Below are positions 32,850 to 44,312 of a DNA stretch of 64,000 nucleotides, in pieces. The stretch's first letter is position 1; each line of letters opens with the position of its first letter. Where the stretch lies: the NCBI GenBank assembly GCA_015178975.1, contig WHVD01000044.1:372001-436000 (forward strand), read 5' to 3'. The notes under the pieces were generated by a model. It saw nothing but the letters and a program-made list of their open reading frames with translations, was not told where the DNA came from and did no database searches. Source of the stretch: Hysterangium stoloniferum (Eukaryota; Basidiomycota; Agaricomycetes; Hysterangiales; Hysterangiaceae). The position numbers and the translations under genes were made by a program.

Positions 32850-33590
32850 ACCCGCATTCTCCAGCCTCACCTCCGAAGATCCCGATTGGCTTCACGATTG
32901 GGATGCCTTTGTTGAGGAAATCGAAACAAACTTCAGTCCCTACGACCAAACCGGCGATGCCGAAACCACGCTTTCTAATCTCAAAATGAAAGACACCCAG
33001 CGCATCACCGATTACATTGTCCAGTTCAACAACCTCACTGTGCGTTGTGACTGGGGCAATTTGGCCTCCATTACCAGTTTTACTCCAGCCTCCCATCTCA
33101 CCTCAAAGACAAAGTTTCTAAAGGAGAGACCAGCAAACTGAAGACTCTCCCCCTCATGCATCTAAAGGCCCAAAACGCGGATGCCCGATACTGGGAACGA
33201 TGTTTGGAAATTAGTCGTGAAAACCCATCAGACAAAAAATCATCAGACAATAAGAATGCCAACAAGTCTGGTAATCAAAACACCAACAATAGTAGCCACT
33301 CGAACTCCAATAAGAAGTCCAAAAACAAGGGTTCTAACGACAAAAAAGGCAAGGGCAAACAGTCGAATAAGTCTCAAGATAAAGACAAACCCGACTCAAA
33401 TGGCAAACTCGGCTCTGACGGCAAACTCCTACCACAGGAAAAGCAATGTCGAATGGACAACAACCTTTGCTTGTTGTGTGCAGATCCCGGACACCGAGTC
33501 GCCACATGCCCAAAGGCCACAAAAGCCCGATCGGCCAATATGGCCACCACCTCACAACCAGCTAAGCTGGCTGAGTCAAAAAAAGATTAA
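32850..33590 (+). pseudogene. Gypsy Gag with CCHC zinc knuckle
   Basis: Codons read WLHDWDAFVEEIETNFSPYD and RITDYIVQFNNLTVRCDWG, the retrotransposon-gag core. A frameshift occurs near 33075, after which the frame continues LKDKVSKGETSKLK. From 33156 the frame is open and Lys/Asn/Ser-rich, and then has CLLCADPGHRVATC, a CX2CX4HX4C nucleic-acid-binding knuckle. The N-terminal part is deleted together with the 5' LTR. Confidence 0.85.
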
Positions 33591-33607
33591 GCAACTCTCT
33601 GGATTCC

Positions 33608-34400
33608 GTGCAGTTGGAGAGTTGCATTGAATCTCCCCGCACACCAGAAAATTGTCATCTTAATGCATCCACCCTGTATGATCCTAATTCCTTGTTTATA
33701 AATCTTACTTCGGAACCCCTCGGGAGTCTCACCTTTCGAGCTCTCATAGATTCAGGTTCAACCCATTGTTTCATAGATACAAGTTTTTCCCAAAAAAATC
33801 AGTTAAAAACCTATGCAATAGATCCGATTCCGCTCCAACTCTTCAATGGTACCTCAAACTCCGTAATCTCACAAGCCTGTGAACTCTGACTTCAGTTCCT
33901 GTGTGGAACCTTTCAGACAGTTATGTTTTTTGTAACACAGTTGGACCCGAGCTGCTCCATGGTTCTAGGACATAACTGGCTCACCTGCTACAATCTGTTG
34001 ATTGATTGGGTATTGGGCAGTATCCATTCCCGAACCCCATCGGCACCCAATACGACTGGTCCATTTCCACCTGTTTCAGAAAATATGGCCTCTACAGCAC
34101 CTCCGCAGCAAACCCGAGCTCTCCGCTGCCCATCTCTCTAATAAACGCTGCAGCTTTTATGAGAGCCATCAAGTTGGATGGCTCCTGAGCATTTACAGTC
34201 AATCTTAAAGTTGACGAAGTCACCGGTCGCTTTGCATCCCCAGTGACCGAACCGATCGCAGATTTGGAAGGTGTTCCAAAAAAATACCATGAATTTGCAG
34301 ATGTCTTCAGTAAACAGAAAGCTGATCGACTTGCCCCTCACAGGCCTTATGATTTGAAATTGATATTGAAGATGGTTCACATCCACCCCTAGGCCCAGTT
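33608..34400 (+). pseudogene. Gypsy aspartic protease and linker
   Basis: The 93-codon open frame includes FRALIDSGSTHCFIDTSF, the retropepsin D-S-G active site. [12 protein letters not shown] follows in another frame and is also typical of the C-terminal part of this protease. Frameshifts near 33890 and 34345 interrupt it before RT. Confidence 0.85.
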
Positions 34401-35640
34401 TATCCTCTCTCGCAGTCCAAGTTATCGGCTATCTGAGATTTCTTGGATGAACATTTGACTATAGGTTTTATCTGACCCTCAAAGTCTCCTTATGGAGCCC
34501 CTGTCCTATTCATGGGGAAAAAAGACAGTTCCCTTCGGCTTTGCATTGACTTTCGAGGACTAAATGCGATCACTCGTAAAGATAAGTACCCATTACCACT
34601 AATTTCCAATTTACTTGATGCCCCTTGGAAGGCCTGAATCTATACAAAGATAGACCTCAAGCATGCCTATCATTTGGTTTGGATCACTGAAGGTGACAAA
34701 TGGAAAACGGCTTTTTGCACTTGCTATGGCTCCTTCGAATGGTTAGTGATGCCTTTCGGCCTCACCAACGCTCCATTGGTCTTTCAATGTTTTATCAATG
34801 ACGTCTTTTCCGACCTCCTCGACGTCTTCATCATTGTGTACTTAGACGACATTCTCATATTCTCCAAAGACCCTACACTTCATGATGAACATGTTCGTGA
34901 AGTTCTCCGAAGACTCCGAAAACATGGTCTTTTTGCGAATGGTAAAAAATGTTCTTTTGATGTCGACACAGTTGAATATTTAGGCTTCATGATGGGACCC
35001 GACAGTCTCCACATGGATGACTCTAAAATTCAAGTCATTCAAGATTGGCCGGAACCCCGAAAGGTTAAGGATATTCAGTCCTTTTTAGGCTTCACCAATT
35101 TTTATCGACGTTTCATTCACAACTACTCCAAAATTACCGTTCCACTCACTCGTCTTACTTGTAAAGATGCCCTGTGGAATTTCTCCGAGGAATGCCGAAC
35201 GGCATTCCGAGAATTGAAAAGTGCATTTACATCTGCTCCTATTTTGTTGCACTGGAAGCCCGACGTTCAACTCATTGTGGAAACTGATGCCTTGGATTAT
35301 GCGCTTGCTGTGATATTATCCATTGTGGACACCGATGGTGAAGTACACCCAGTAGCCTTTTTATCTCGCACATTTTCAGCACCCGAACTCAACTATGATG
35401 TTCATGATAAAGAACTACTTGCAATCTTTGAAGCTTTCAAAACATGGCGACATTATTTGGAAGGATCAGCTCACCCGCTAGATGTTATTACCGACCACAA
35501 AAATTCAGTTTACTTTTCAACCACAAAACTGCTCACCCGTCGGCAAGCCCAATGGTCCAAATTCCTCTCTGCTTTCAATATGGTAATCCGTTTCCATCCC
35601 GGCCACCTTGGTGGAAAACCTGACGCTATGACTAGATGAT
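34400..35640 (+). pseudogene. Gypsy reverse transcriptase and RNase H
   Basis: RT begins about 34410. Stops at about 34434, 34471 and 34637 are TGA where the family has Arg. From 34674 to 35639 the frame is open for 321 codons: FGLTNAPLVFQCFINDVF, VYLDDILIFSKD (catalytic YLDD), GFTNFYRRFIHNYSKI. RNase H follows with VETDALDYALAVILS and EKELLAIFEAF-like residues. The final TGA at 35637 is again at a likely Arg (TRR). Confidence 0.9.
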
Positions 35641-35779
35641 GGGATGTCTATCCTAAAGAGGGGAGTAGCGACTATGCCACAGTTAATCCGCATAATTTCA
35701 AGCCTATGTTTTCATCAGAACAACTGTCCGCATCTATCCGAGCCACTTACATTCATCCAGTCTTGTGAAGTGTTATTCT

Positions 35780-36780
35780 TATGGATACCGAGAAATTACA
35801 TCAAGATATATTATCGGCAATTCCATCAGACCCAGTCACCAAAGCACACCTCGATAACCCGTCCAACCCCGATCAACCCCGATGGTCACTAGACTCACAA
35901 GGTTTCATTAGACTTGACAACCGCATCTATGTACTGGATTCTGATACCTTACAGCTGCGAATCCTACAACATAAGCACGACCACCCGATCTCGGGACATT
36001 TCAGCCACAATAAGACTCTTTTACTCATTAGAAGAGAATATACATGGCCTGGCATCCGAGATTTCGTTAAGCACTATTGCAAATCTTGTACAACATGTTT
36101 ATGCTCTAAATCACAGTGACACAAACCATATGGCCTACTCAAACAATTACTGATACTGGAAAAACCCTGGAACTCAATTTCTATGGATTTCATTGAGCAC
36201 CTACCGGCATCCGAAGGTCATACAGCAATCCTAGTTGTTGTGGATCGGCTCACGAAGCAAAGTATTTTCATTCCAACACATGACACAATAACATCTGTAC
36301 AGTTAGCCGAATTATTTGTCACCCACGTATTTTCCAAGCACGGTGTTCCGTCACATGTTACATCCGATCGTGGATCCAAGTTTGTCTCTCACTTTTTAGG
36401 GCACTCGGAAAAGCACTAGACATGAAGTTACATTTCACTTTGGGCTATCACCCGGAAGGTGACAGCCAAACTGAACACATGAATCAAACTTTGGAACAGT
36501 ACATTCGTGTCTATTGTAACTATCAACAAGACAATTGGAAATCACTACTACTGCTAGCTGAATTCACATATAACAACGCACTGAATGCCACTACTGGTAT
36601 TTTGCCTTTCTTCGCAAACAAAGGCTACAACCCCAATATCGTAATCCACCTGGAACGCGATCTCACATCCACCCATGCTCAAGACTTCATTACAAACCTT
36701 GACGAGCTACATCAAGAACTTCATAAAACTATCGCAATGGCCCAAGAACGATACCAATGGTCCACAGATAAGAATTGACT
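35780..36780 (+). pseudogene. Gypsy integrase
   Basis: The H2C2 zinc domain HDHPISGHFSHNKT...CKSCTTCLCSKS is open to 36119, where TGA replaces Arg. The core begins at 36183 with MDFIEHLP (first Asp), then TSDRGSKFVSHF (second Asp). One base is missing near 36395, and the core resumes with GYHPEGDSQTEHMNQTLEQY (Glu). It ends in PPPDFKIRDRVFV-like sequence after another TGA at 36776. Confidence 0.9.
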
Positions 36781-37351
36781 TCCGCCTCCTGATTTCAAGA
36801 TCAGAGACCGAGTATTCGTTAAAGCTGAGTTTTTCTGAACTACTAGACCCTCTAAGAAGCTCTCTGAAAAATATTTAGGTCCTTTTGAAGTTATAGCACA
36901 AGCTGGCACGCTTTCATGGACACTTCAGCTTCCTGACAACATGCATGCAGTGCATCTGGTATCTATGTTAGAACCATGTGTTGCTAACAAAATACCGGAT
37001 TGCATACAACCACCACCGCCACCCGTGATCATTGACAGAGAACCCGAATTCAAGATATTGGAGATCCTAGACTCAAAAATCGACAATCACCGACGCTCAT
37101 GCAAATTACTTTATTTGGTTAAATGGGCTCGCTATGAAGGTACAGATGAAGAAACTTCATGGATCCTAGCTACAGAGCTCAGCAATGCCTCAGAAATCAT
37201 TTTAGGGTTTCACCAAGCCTATCCGAATAAACCCGGTCCTCTAAATTCTTTATTAGTCTCTCATGCGGTATCTGACCTTTTTCCGACTATGCCTTATGAA
37301 TTCATGCTTTGTTTGTTTGGTTTAAAATCATTATATTTTCCAATTATTTAA
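36780..37351 (+). pseudogene. Integrase C terminus with chromodomain
   Basis: After RPSKKLSEKYLGPFEV the frame from 36941 is open for 136 codons. It carries YLVKWARYEGTDEETSWI, a chromodomain core with the aromatic residues (Y, W, W) used to bind methylated histone tails. Chromodomains at this position define chromoviruses and steer integration to heterochromatin. That fits this repeat-filled neighbourhood, though targeting itself is not shown. Confidence 0.88.
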
Positions 37352-37360
37352 AAGTTTCCT

Positions 37361-38330
37361 CTACCACCTCCCCTTCTTCTCTGGCTTCTGAACCCTCCCC
37401 CTCACCGACAGCCACCAATACAATACCTCTTTGCTGACCTTTTCCGATACCTCAACACTAGGCCCAATTCCATTGCAACTCAACACCTCTAAATACTGCT
37501 CAAGTTGCCCTCCAAGGGACTCTATAATGCTGGTTTGTTTCTCCAGCCCGACACCCAAAAGTCACAACTGCTCGATCATGAGCCCTTGTTGTCATAGTGT
37601 CTCGAATCAGAACCGCGTCGTCTCCGAGAAATAGGTGTGTATGAGGCAGTTTTGCTCCTCTAATGTGTTGGCCTGCCATTCTTGGTAAGACCCATTTCTG
37701 TTGGCATCCGGGAATATGCATCCAAGTTTTTGGTTGGCACAATCCTGACAGGTGCTGCCCTGACCACTTGCCTGAGGATGGCAAGTCTGACCCCATTTGG
37801 TGCACCAGTTGCACTTGGGGTCGTTTTCGGGGCTTGTTTTTGTTTCTAATCAAAGAAAATTAGAAAGTTTTTAAATTAGGAAACCGAACCCACCTTGGGG
37901 GTCGATGGCCCCAGTACATCTTCCTCGTCCTCCTCTTCCTCCTCATCATTGGACTCCGAAGGCGTCGCAGCCTTGCGCTAATAAAAAAAAAAATCAGTGA
38001 AGGTTCGCGAAAGAAATGGGAACCCACTTATCTTTCCCTCTCGTTTTTTCTTCGCCACCTCCTCTCGCACCTGATCGGCTTCCCGCTGCTTTTCTTTGCA
38101 AGCACTGCATCCCAGTGCTTCCGTGCAGCCTCTTCTGCTGCCAGCTTCTTCTCCTCCACCTTGATGGCTGCCAGCTCCTCCTTCTCTTTCTGCTCCTCCT
38201 CCTCACGTGCTTTCCTCTTCTCCTCGAGAAGGTGTCGATGTTCCTGCACACTAAATGGTCCACTCAGGACCGACATGGGAGCAACCATCAAATGAACTGG
38301 GAATGGCTTCGACCCCAGACCTATGGTCAT
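37361..38330 (-). pseudogene. Antisense Cys-rich accessory ORF of the gypsy element
   Basis: Opposite strand to pol, between chromodomain and 3' LTR. From 38330 the minus strand encodes a Lys/Glu coiled-coil (EEEEQKEKEELAAIKVEEKK) followed by an acidic stretch (NDEEEEEDEEDVLGPSTPK, about 37960-37890). A Cys motif follows at about 37822-37730: CNWCTKWGQTC, ten residues, then CQDCANQKLGC (CX2CX6C twice). A Gln/Leu-rich coil ends near 37361 (QTSIIESLGGQLEQYLEVL). AG/GT intron-like breaks separate the parts, and a TGA and a frameshift damage the third part. The pattern resembles a zinc-binding domain; its function is unknown. Confidence 0.6.
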
Positions 38331-38504
38331 GGTGGTGGAGGGAAGAGAAGTGAAAATTCAAGTGCCAGAACCCCTTGAATTTTTATATGTAAATTTTTAC
38401 CGAGTCACATGATGTTTTGACACACCAACCGTACCCGACAAGTTTTTACATACAGAATCTAGATTTTTCGGCCTCCTTGGGATTTTGGCCAAATGGGGGG
38501 ATAC

Positions 38505-39248
38505 TGTTACGACCCTGTCGCAACCCGATGGTTCCCGAGATTTTCACCACCTATCGACGATTCAAGTCATCGCTCAAGTCCTCACATCAGAAGATGTCGG
38601 TTTCCCAATGCTGATGTATGCCTTTGCGGTGATCAAACTCCATTTACGCCCCCATCAAATGATACTCATACTATCTGGTTAAACTCTGATACATCCCTTT
38701 TCATTATGATGATCCATTCTACTCTATGTTTCACACATGTCTAAATATACTTGTAACTCTCAGACTTTTTCCTTTTCTCATAATCCCGCTCTCGGTTAAT
38801 GTATGACCTCTGAACTAATTCATAACCTTCCCATTTCTAGTCAAGCTTATTTGTCAATACCACTTTCCACTCTTCTACTAGTTAGTGTTTTTTAGATGCC
38901 TGATACTTGTATATGAACCCGCTGTAGTTGTAGTTACTAGGCAATCAGACTATCGACTCAGAATACCCTCTTACACCTCCAGAAGCCTCATACTAAGTGC
39001 TCCACTATCCACCTTCGCATGCACTCGCCCACTCTCGGTCCCCGACCCCTTGGCCCGACACTCGACTTATCCTTCGTTTCCGATTGGTAGTTTTGCCAAG
39101 AGGTATTTGTTAGGACTAGTCTTCACCTGCCCGAAATTTAAGGACACCTGACAGATAACTGTGAGGGTGCAGCACATAAGCTGAAGCCAAATCCTTCTGA
39201 TCAGTCCCCGTCAGCCCACCGACATTAGTCAGTTTTCAGTTCTTAACA
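38505..39248 (+). repeat. 3' LTR of the gypsy element (744 bp)
   Basis: Starts TGTTACGACCCTGTCGCAAC after the purine tract AAATGGGGGG and ends CAGTTCTTAACA. It carries the core ATAAGCTGAAGCCAAATCC near 39177. The following ACAAT is the target copy. Confidence 0.93.
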
Positions 39249-39253
39249 ACAAT

Positions 39254-40392
39254 GCACAATGCCACATTGGCAAGGCACCAAAAACCCACTGCACAAACTA
39301 GTCATGCATTGGTCACAATTCAACCCAAAACAACATGAAACACATTGGTATGTTCCAATCCAGTATGTTGTAGAACTGGTCATACAATAGACAAATGTTT
39401 CAAACTGGGGGGAGGTATGGAAGGCCAATACGCAGACTGGTGGAGGGAGAAAGGGAATGTCAGTAGTCAGCCAACTCCAAAGATGGATGCACAGTCACCC
39501 ACCGCTAACATTGCACTAGTATCAGACCAACCAGTAACAGGTATGACCTCCAAAAATGATTTTTATGCCTTCATGACTCAAGCCACAAAATCCCAGAAGG
39601 ATCATATGATAACATATGCTGATTCTGTGGCAAGTGAGCATTGCTTCATAAACGTCAAAGATTTTACCACTTACAAACCAATCCATGGGAAGCAAGGAAT
39701 AATGGCCACAGCAGGGGGAACTTTCTGAATCCATGGGATAGGGTCAGTCAATAAGAAGGTGGTGCTTGAAGGAAGAACAATCAATATTAGCTTTACAAAT
39801 GTACTACATACCCCTGAAATATCACATAATCTGATATCCATAGGACATCTTGATAGGGCCAGTTACCACTCCATTTTTGGAGGAGGAGGAGGAGTGATGT
39901 TTGTCAACAAGATTAACAAGCCCTTCATGTGGGGACAGGGTGTAGGCACCATGTATGAGATGGATCTAAAACATACAAATGATGCTATAAGTGAGTCAAC
40001 TTTTGGAACTGAGGTAATAACAACAAGAAATGAAATAATCACATGTGCAACAAGATCCCATATATGTGGCATTGATGACTGGGTCACATCAACTACCAAA
40101 CTATTAGTCACATGCATCAAGAATCAGCAGTCAATGGTCTGGATATAACCTTCTGTGGAATGACAATGCTGGTGCTATATCACTAACCAGAATTCCAAAC
40201 ACAACATATGGGTGAAGCATGTTGATATTCATTATCACTACATTCGTGATTGTATCAAGGATGGTGATATCAAAGTATGCCATACCGCATCAGCCAACAA
40301 CCTCACTGATATGCTCACTACACCACTCATCCATTCCACACACAAGAGACAGTGCATCTCACTCCATCTGTGTGCTTAGCCAGGGGGAGTAT
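39254..40392 (+). pseudogene. Copia pol, 3' part of the split element
   Basis: Continues the Gag broken at 32642. The zinc knuckle CSNPVCCRTGHTIDKCF is followed by a protease-like ADSVASEH and the pre-integrase segment HNLISIGHLDRASYHS (39345-40148, one TGA at 39728). Then the sequence jumps directly to the RNase H end (DNAGAISL, YHYIRDCIKDGDIK, LTDMLTTPL). Most of integrase and RT is deleted. It ends in the purine tract AGGGGGAGTAT before the LTR. Confidence 0.85.
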
Positions 40393-40735
40393 TGTAACGG
40401 ATGCTATCACATGCCCCTGATCACAAGGTCTTTTCAGCCTTTCAATCATATCTTACAACTATTTTGGTTACTATGTCTCACTAAAATCTTTCTCTGTTTC
40501 TTTGTCTATTGTCTGATTCCCCTCAACAATTTTATATAAGTATGACCAAAGCCGAAACACTATACCTCAGTTGATTCTCACTCCATGTTGACTGAGGTAC
40601 ATTACTACATTACCCTTTTTTGTTTGTCCTTAGTATGACCATATTGATCTTGTCTCTTCTGGTAGATATAATTCTTGTTATAGGTTCCAACTAATTATAT
40701 TATATAGCTTTCCGCTATTTTCCTTTGTATCAACA
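40393..40735 (+). repeat. 3' LTR of the plus-strand copia element
   Basis: TGTAACGGATGCTATC...TTTGTATCAACA, preceded by AGGGGGAGTAT, the usual copia purine tract. A TATATAAG motif lies at about 40534. No 5-bp duplication could be matched because the 5' LTR is disrupted. Confidence 0.7.
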
Positions 40736-41449
40736 GGATGCTTGGGGTCACCTTCACCGGAAAGGGGCTGCCCACAGGGTCATTGGCATTGTTGATGACG
40801 ACACAGAAAAGGGTCATGAATTTCATAGTAATGGCAAGGGGTGTTATATAATCTTGTGGAGCGTTGTCCGGGCCGGATTCACAAATGATATTCCAATGCT
40901 GCGCTGCGCAGTGGCGTCAACTGGCACGGCCTGAAATCTGTTGGTCTCATCAAATTGCACAAAAATAACTACTATGTAGTAGCTTCGAAGAAGCTCGCTT
41001 CTTGCTTCCGACTGGTCCTCCCATCATATCATATAGATGCCTTGCTGCGCACGACCTTATCCTGAACATGCCATAGATATTGATGACATATCCCGAGACG
41101 GTCTCCCTGGTGTTACGTTTTCTTCGCTCGCACAATTTGCAGATGGTTTCCCAGGTTTCTAACTTTATCTTGCGGGAACGTCCGTGCAGCGCATGTGTAG
41201 CCCGTCTGGGCTCTGGGCTCTGGAGCTGCTGGGGATCTGTATCTGCAATTGCTTTTCCGATATCCCGAGATGGTCGGGCGGTCTGTTTTGCCCAAGACTG
41301 ATGCTTTGAAACGCACCATTCCTCCCTTTAGGCGGTTGCCTGGCGCACCTCCTTAACCGCCTTGGACCTCACTATACGCGGAGTCGCGGACAGCAGCACT
41401 CGAACATTGGCACTGGCAACTGTGGCTTGATCATCCCGCCACCGAATCC
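40736..41449. other. Transition from transposons to gene space
   Basis: A 69-codon plus-strand ORF near 40725-40934 is not recognised. A short self-complementary stretch (CTTCGAAGAAGC) lies near 40984. There is no supportable gene. Confidence 0.4.
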
Positions 41450-42215
41450 AGATTTGCACATCTCAACAATATATCTTGCAGTTACACAGTAGTAGCATGG
41501 GTGGATTGAGCATTCCGAAAGCGTATTTCAGTGCCGAGTTGCCAATCGCGGACCAAGTTTATGAGTATATGCACTCTTCTTATGCAATAGGTGTGAGCAT
41601 CTACCAGTATCTCTGCAAGTTGGGAAGTATGGCCAGGGTTTTGTGCGAAGGCGACAATTTTTTCTGAAATTATGTGTATTTTGTACACATCTTCCTTCTC
41701 AATCTATTGGTCAACATTAAACAGGTAACTACTGGTATTACTAGTTCAACTACATTTTAGCAGGGGTATGCAAGGAAGAGCCCATTTTCCCCCAAAACCA
41801 CCAAGAAATCAATCCACTATCTTGAAGGACAAGTCCAAGTTACAGATCCTACTGCAGCAGTAAGTTCACTGAGAACATTTCTCGTAGTAAGAATTCTGAT
41901 ATGCCTATCCTATTGTCCAAGCGGAAACTGACCTGCCCAGCCATGCACTCAGGTGGAATTGTTTTGGATGCCATTGCACCATACACCTAACGTGGCTCGT
42001 GATTACGAGGTACAACCAGCGAATCCACGAGAAAAAAATTGACAGGTGTACAAGCTGGTAATGAACCACACCTTTATACATTTGAAGGCGACATCCGTTC
42101 ATATCAGAATATACCTCGGCTTGAGAAGATGTCTTTCCTACAGCAAAGAAATCATCCACAGAATTACAGCATGTCCGACTATTTCCAAGATTTCTGTAGG
42201 ATTGCAATATATTGT
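41450..42215 (+). pseudogene. GH79 pseudogene (third copy)
   Basis: Aligns by eye with exons 1-5 of the two GH79 genes downstream. CTTGCAGTTACACAGTAGTAG corresponds to YVLQL..GG but carries stops. GGATTGAGCATTCC and GCGGACCAAGTTT match exon 1. The first donor GTGAGT is now ATGAGT. The 13-nt micro-exon survives as TTGGGAAGTATGG at about 41620, with its donor changed to CCAGGG. The exon 4 end reads VQAGNEPHLYTFEG, keeping the N-E-P acid/base motif, and exon 5 reads MSDYFQDFCR. The C-terminal exons are missing. Confidence 0.8.
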
Positions 42216-43981
42216 ACAGTCGAATACATTGCCCGTATCCATCGGTATATGGTATGCAGATAATAAAAAAGTGTTCGAGAGAGAATGCATAAGAATGCTG
42301 TAAGAAGCGATTGTAAAATGCAATGGCGCCAACCAGATTCCCCCGCCGAAAACCATGCCATGCCGAACACACCTTGGGCAGACATGACACCAGCAAAGAC
42401 ACTAAAAATACAAAGCGAATAAGTCCACAGAATGGTAAAATCGGTCGCAGAGAAGCCTGACGGACATCCCAACAAAGTATATCAGACTTCTGGTAGACAC
42501 CCGGTTTTAAGCCCATGCTTCCGAGGGGAGCCATTGGATGCCATGCCCATCTGTCATGCATCATTCCTGACAACAATCGCGACCCATATTCATCACGGTA
42601 ATTATGAATGGCCTTCCATTTTATGAGGGAGCAAATAATTGTTTCATGGATCAGTGACTGCAGCATAACTATTCAAGTTGCACTGACATGGCAGCCATTG
42701 AGTCCTGGGTGCATTCCAGATCCTATCGCATATTAGCAACAGGCTAGAAATATTGTTTTCATGGAACATAAGAACTCATTTATTGAAAATGGTATGAGTT
42801 GATTTATTGTAAATACACAATCTACAAGGGTTTTATGAACTTGTAATAGAAGTACTTGTGTGTCAGTCAATGTGTCAGTTAGTGAGTCACCTTCTGACAT
42901 GATAGGTTTGGTGATAGTTTAGGTGTAAATGGATAAAATCATGCATTAGCCTCCAAAACATGGTCCATAATATGCATTTTCAAGGATAAAGTGGAAGGAG
43001 AGGGATGAGCCGCCCCTAGAGAGGTGGGTGTTTCATCATCATTTCCAACATCATCAACAGGCATACCCCTAGTGCTAATATGATTACTAGTACTATAAGC
43101 AACTCGTTATTCGGTCTTTAAACGGCGTAAACCTTTTGAGTTGGTAGCTTAGTAAAAGGACAGCAATCTAGTGTTAACGAGATAAGCCCGCCCGACATAG
43201 CAGAATGACTTGATGCAAGACATAAGAGTGTCAATTCTATGCTTTCATCGAAAAAACTATGCCATGTTGAAGGTACCTTGGGTGGATGAATCAGCAGGTA
43301 ATTAAATCATCGACGCATACTGACGAGAGTAGCACCCACCAACCGAATGCGTTGCAGCTAGTGTTTGACATAGCCCCACCGTTACCCGCCCGGCCGCATT
43401 TGCCATTTTCCTAAAGACTGGCATCACCACTGCCACATGGACATTTGTGAGAGGTAACAAATAAGAAACGACCTGTCTCGAAATTACTTTGAAATATATA
43501 CTTCATGTTTGATTGTCAATCCCAAAAGTACAGACTTATCTTGTTCTGGCGTAGTGCGATAATCCCCGTGTTGGATGTGGCCAGCATCAAGAAGCACCTG
43601 GATTGTCGTGTTACCATGAACGGCCGGCACGACTCATACATGCAGTTACGGTGCCGACCCCCAATTATTCATCGCGTCTCCGACGGTCGTGTCAATAGAT
43701 TTGGAAGCTTTACCTTAGTTGGAGTCGAAGGACATGTGTTACTTGATGCGCGAAACGTGAAATGAGACTTCAGGCATTCTTCTGAGAGAAGTTTCATTCA
43801 TCTGATAACGTGTGAATTCACGCAACTTTACTGACCCTCCCGCGCATAGGAAATCAGTGGTCACTGTGATTTTTATTCATTAAACCTGATTGTTGACACA
43901 AACAGCGCAAACAGACCCCGAAAAAAAATCATTTCTTTCGCCATGTGACGGCGGGATCGATAAGCTAAGCGCTGCGATGAG
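42216..43981. other. Intergenic region upstream of GH79 copy 1
   Basis: No convincing gene. A 253-codon ORF on the minus strand (42666-41905) overlaps the GH79 pseudogene antisense and has no recognisable domain. An 86-codon plus-strand ORF (43505-43765) is also unrecognised. Confidence 0.45.
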
Positions 43982-44071
43982 ACTCGGAAGTAATGAAGAG
44001 GTTCTACATGCCATAGATTAATGATCAGCCATTAATATATGACATGTAGAACCTCTTCATTACTTCCGAGT
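43982..44071. repeat. Perfect 29-bp inverted repeat (hairpin)
   Basis: Arms 43982-44010 and 44043-44071 are exact reverse complements (ACTCGGAAGTAATGAAGAGG...). The 32-bp loop itself contains ATTAATG...CATTAAT. It sits 240 bp before the GH79 copy 1 start codon. Confidence 0.95.
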
Positions 44072-44312
44072 GATAATCTACATTCCTACATTTTGAGTGA
44101 AGGGGTATCGATATGTCAGTTGCACTCGGTGGTCGACAGTTCGAGTTGACCTTGGAGCCAAGTAGTGTACCCTTATTTCGCCTCCTTAAACGACCGCACA
44201 GACACTGAAAAAAATTAAGTTTTCTTTCTTCTTACCGCCAGCCTCCGCCTCGACTCATCCTCCTCCACCACGATCCCTCGTCTGATTCTGACACATTTTA
44301 CTCAGAATCCCC

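Larger units (their letters stand above)
32643..39248 (+). mobile_element. Ty3/gypsy chromodomain element inserted in copia
   Basis: The insertion is bounded by an exact ACAAT duplication (32638-32642, 39249-39253). The order is truncated 5' LTR, gag with zinc knuckle, protease, RT, RNase H, integrase, chromodomain, an antisense accessory ORF and a full 744-bp 3' LTR, which is the chromovirus layout. Only about the first 205 bp of the 5' LTR remain before gag begins in mid-domain. Pol carries many TGA stops at Arg positions and a few single-base frameshifts, so the copy is dead. The same LTR family supplies the solo LTRs at 16752 and 18595. Confidence 0.92.

Noticed and set aside
41905..42666. 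253-codon minus-strand ORF
   Set aside because: It runs antisense through the GH79 pseudogene and shows no domain or splice signals.
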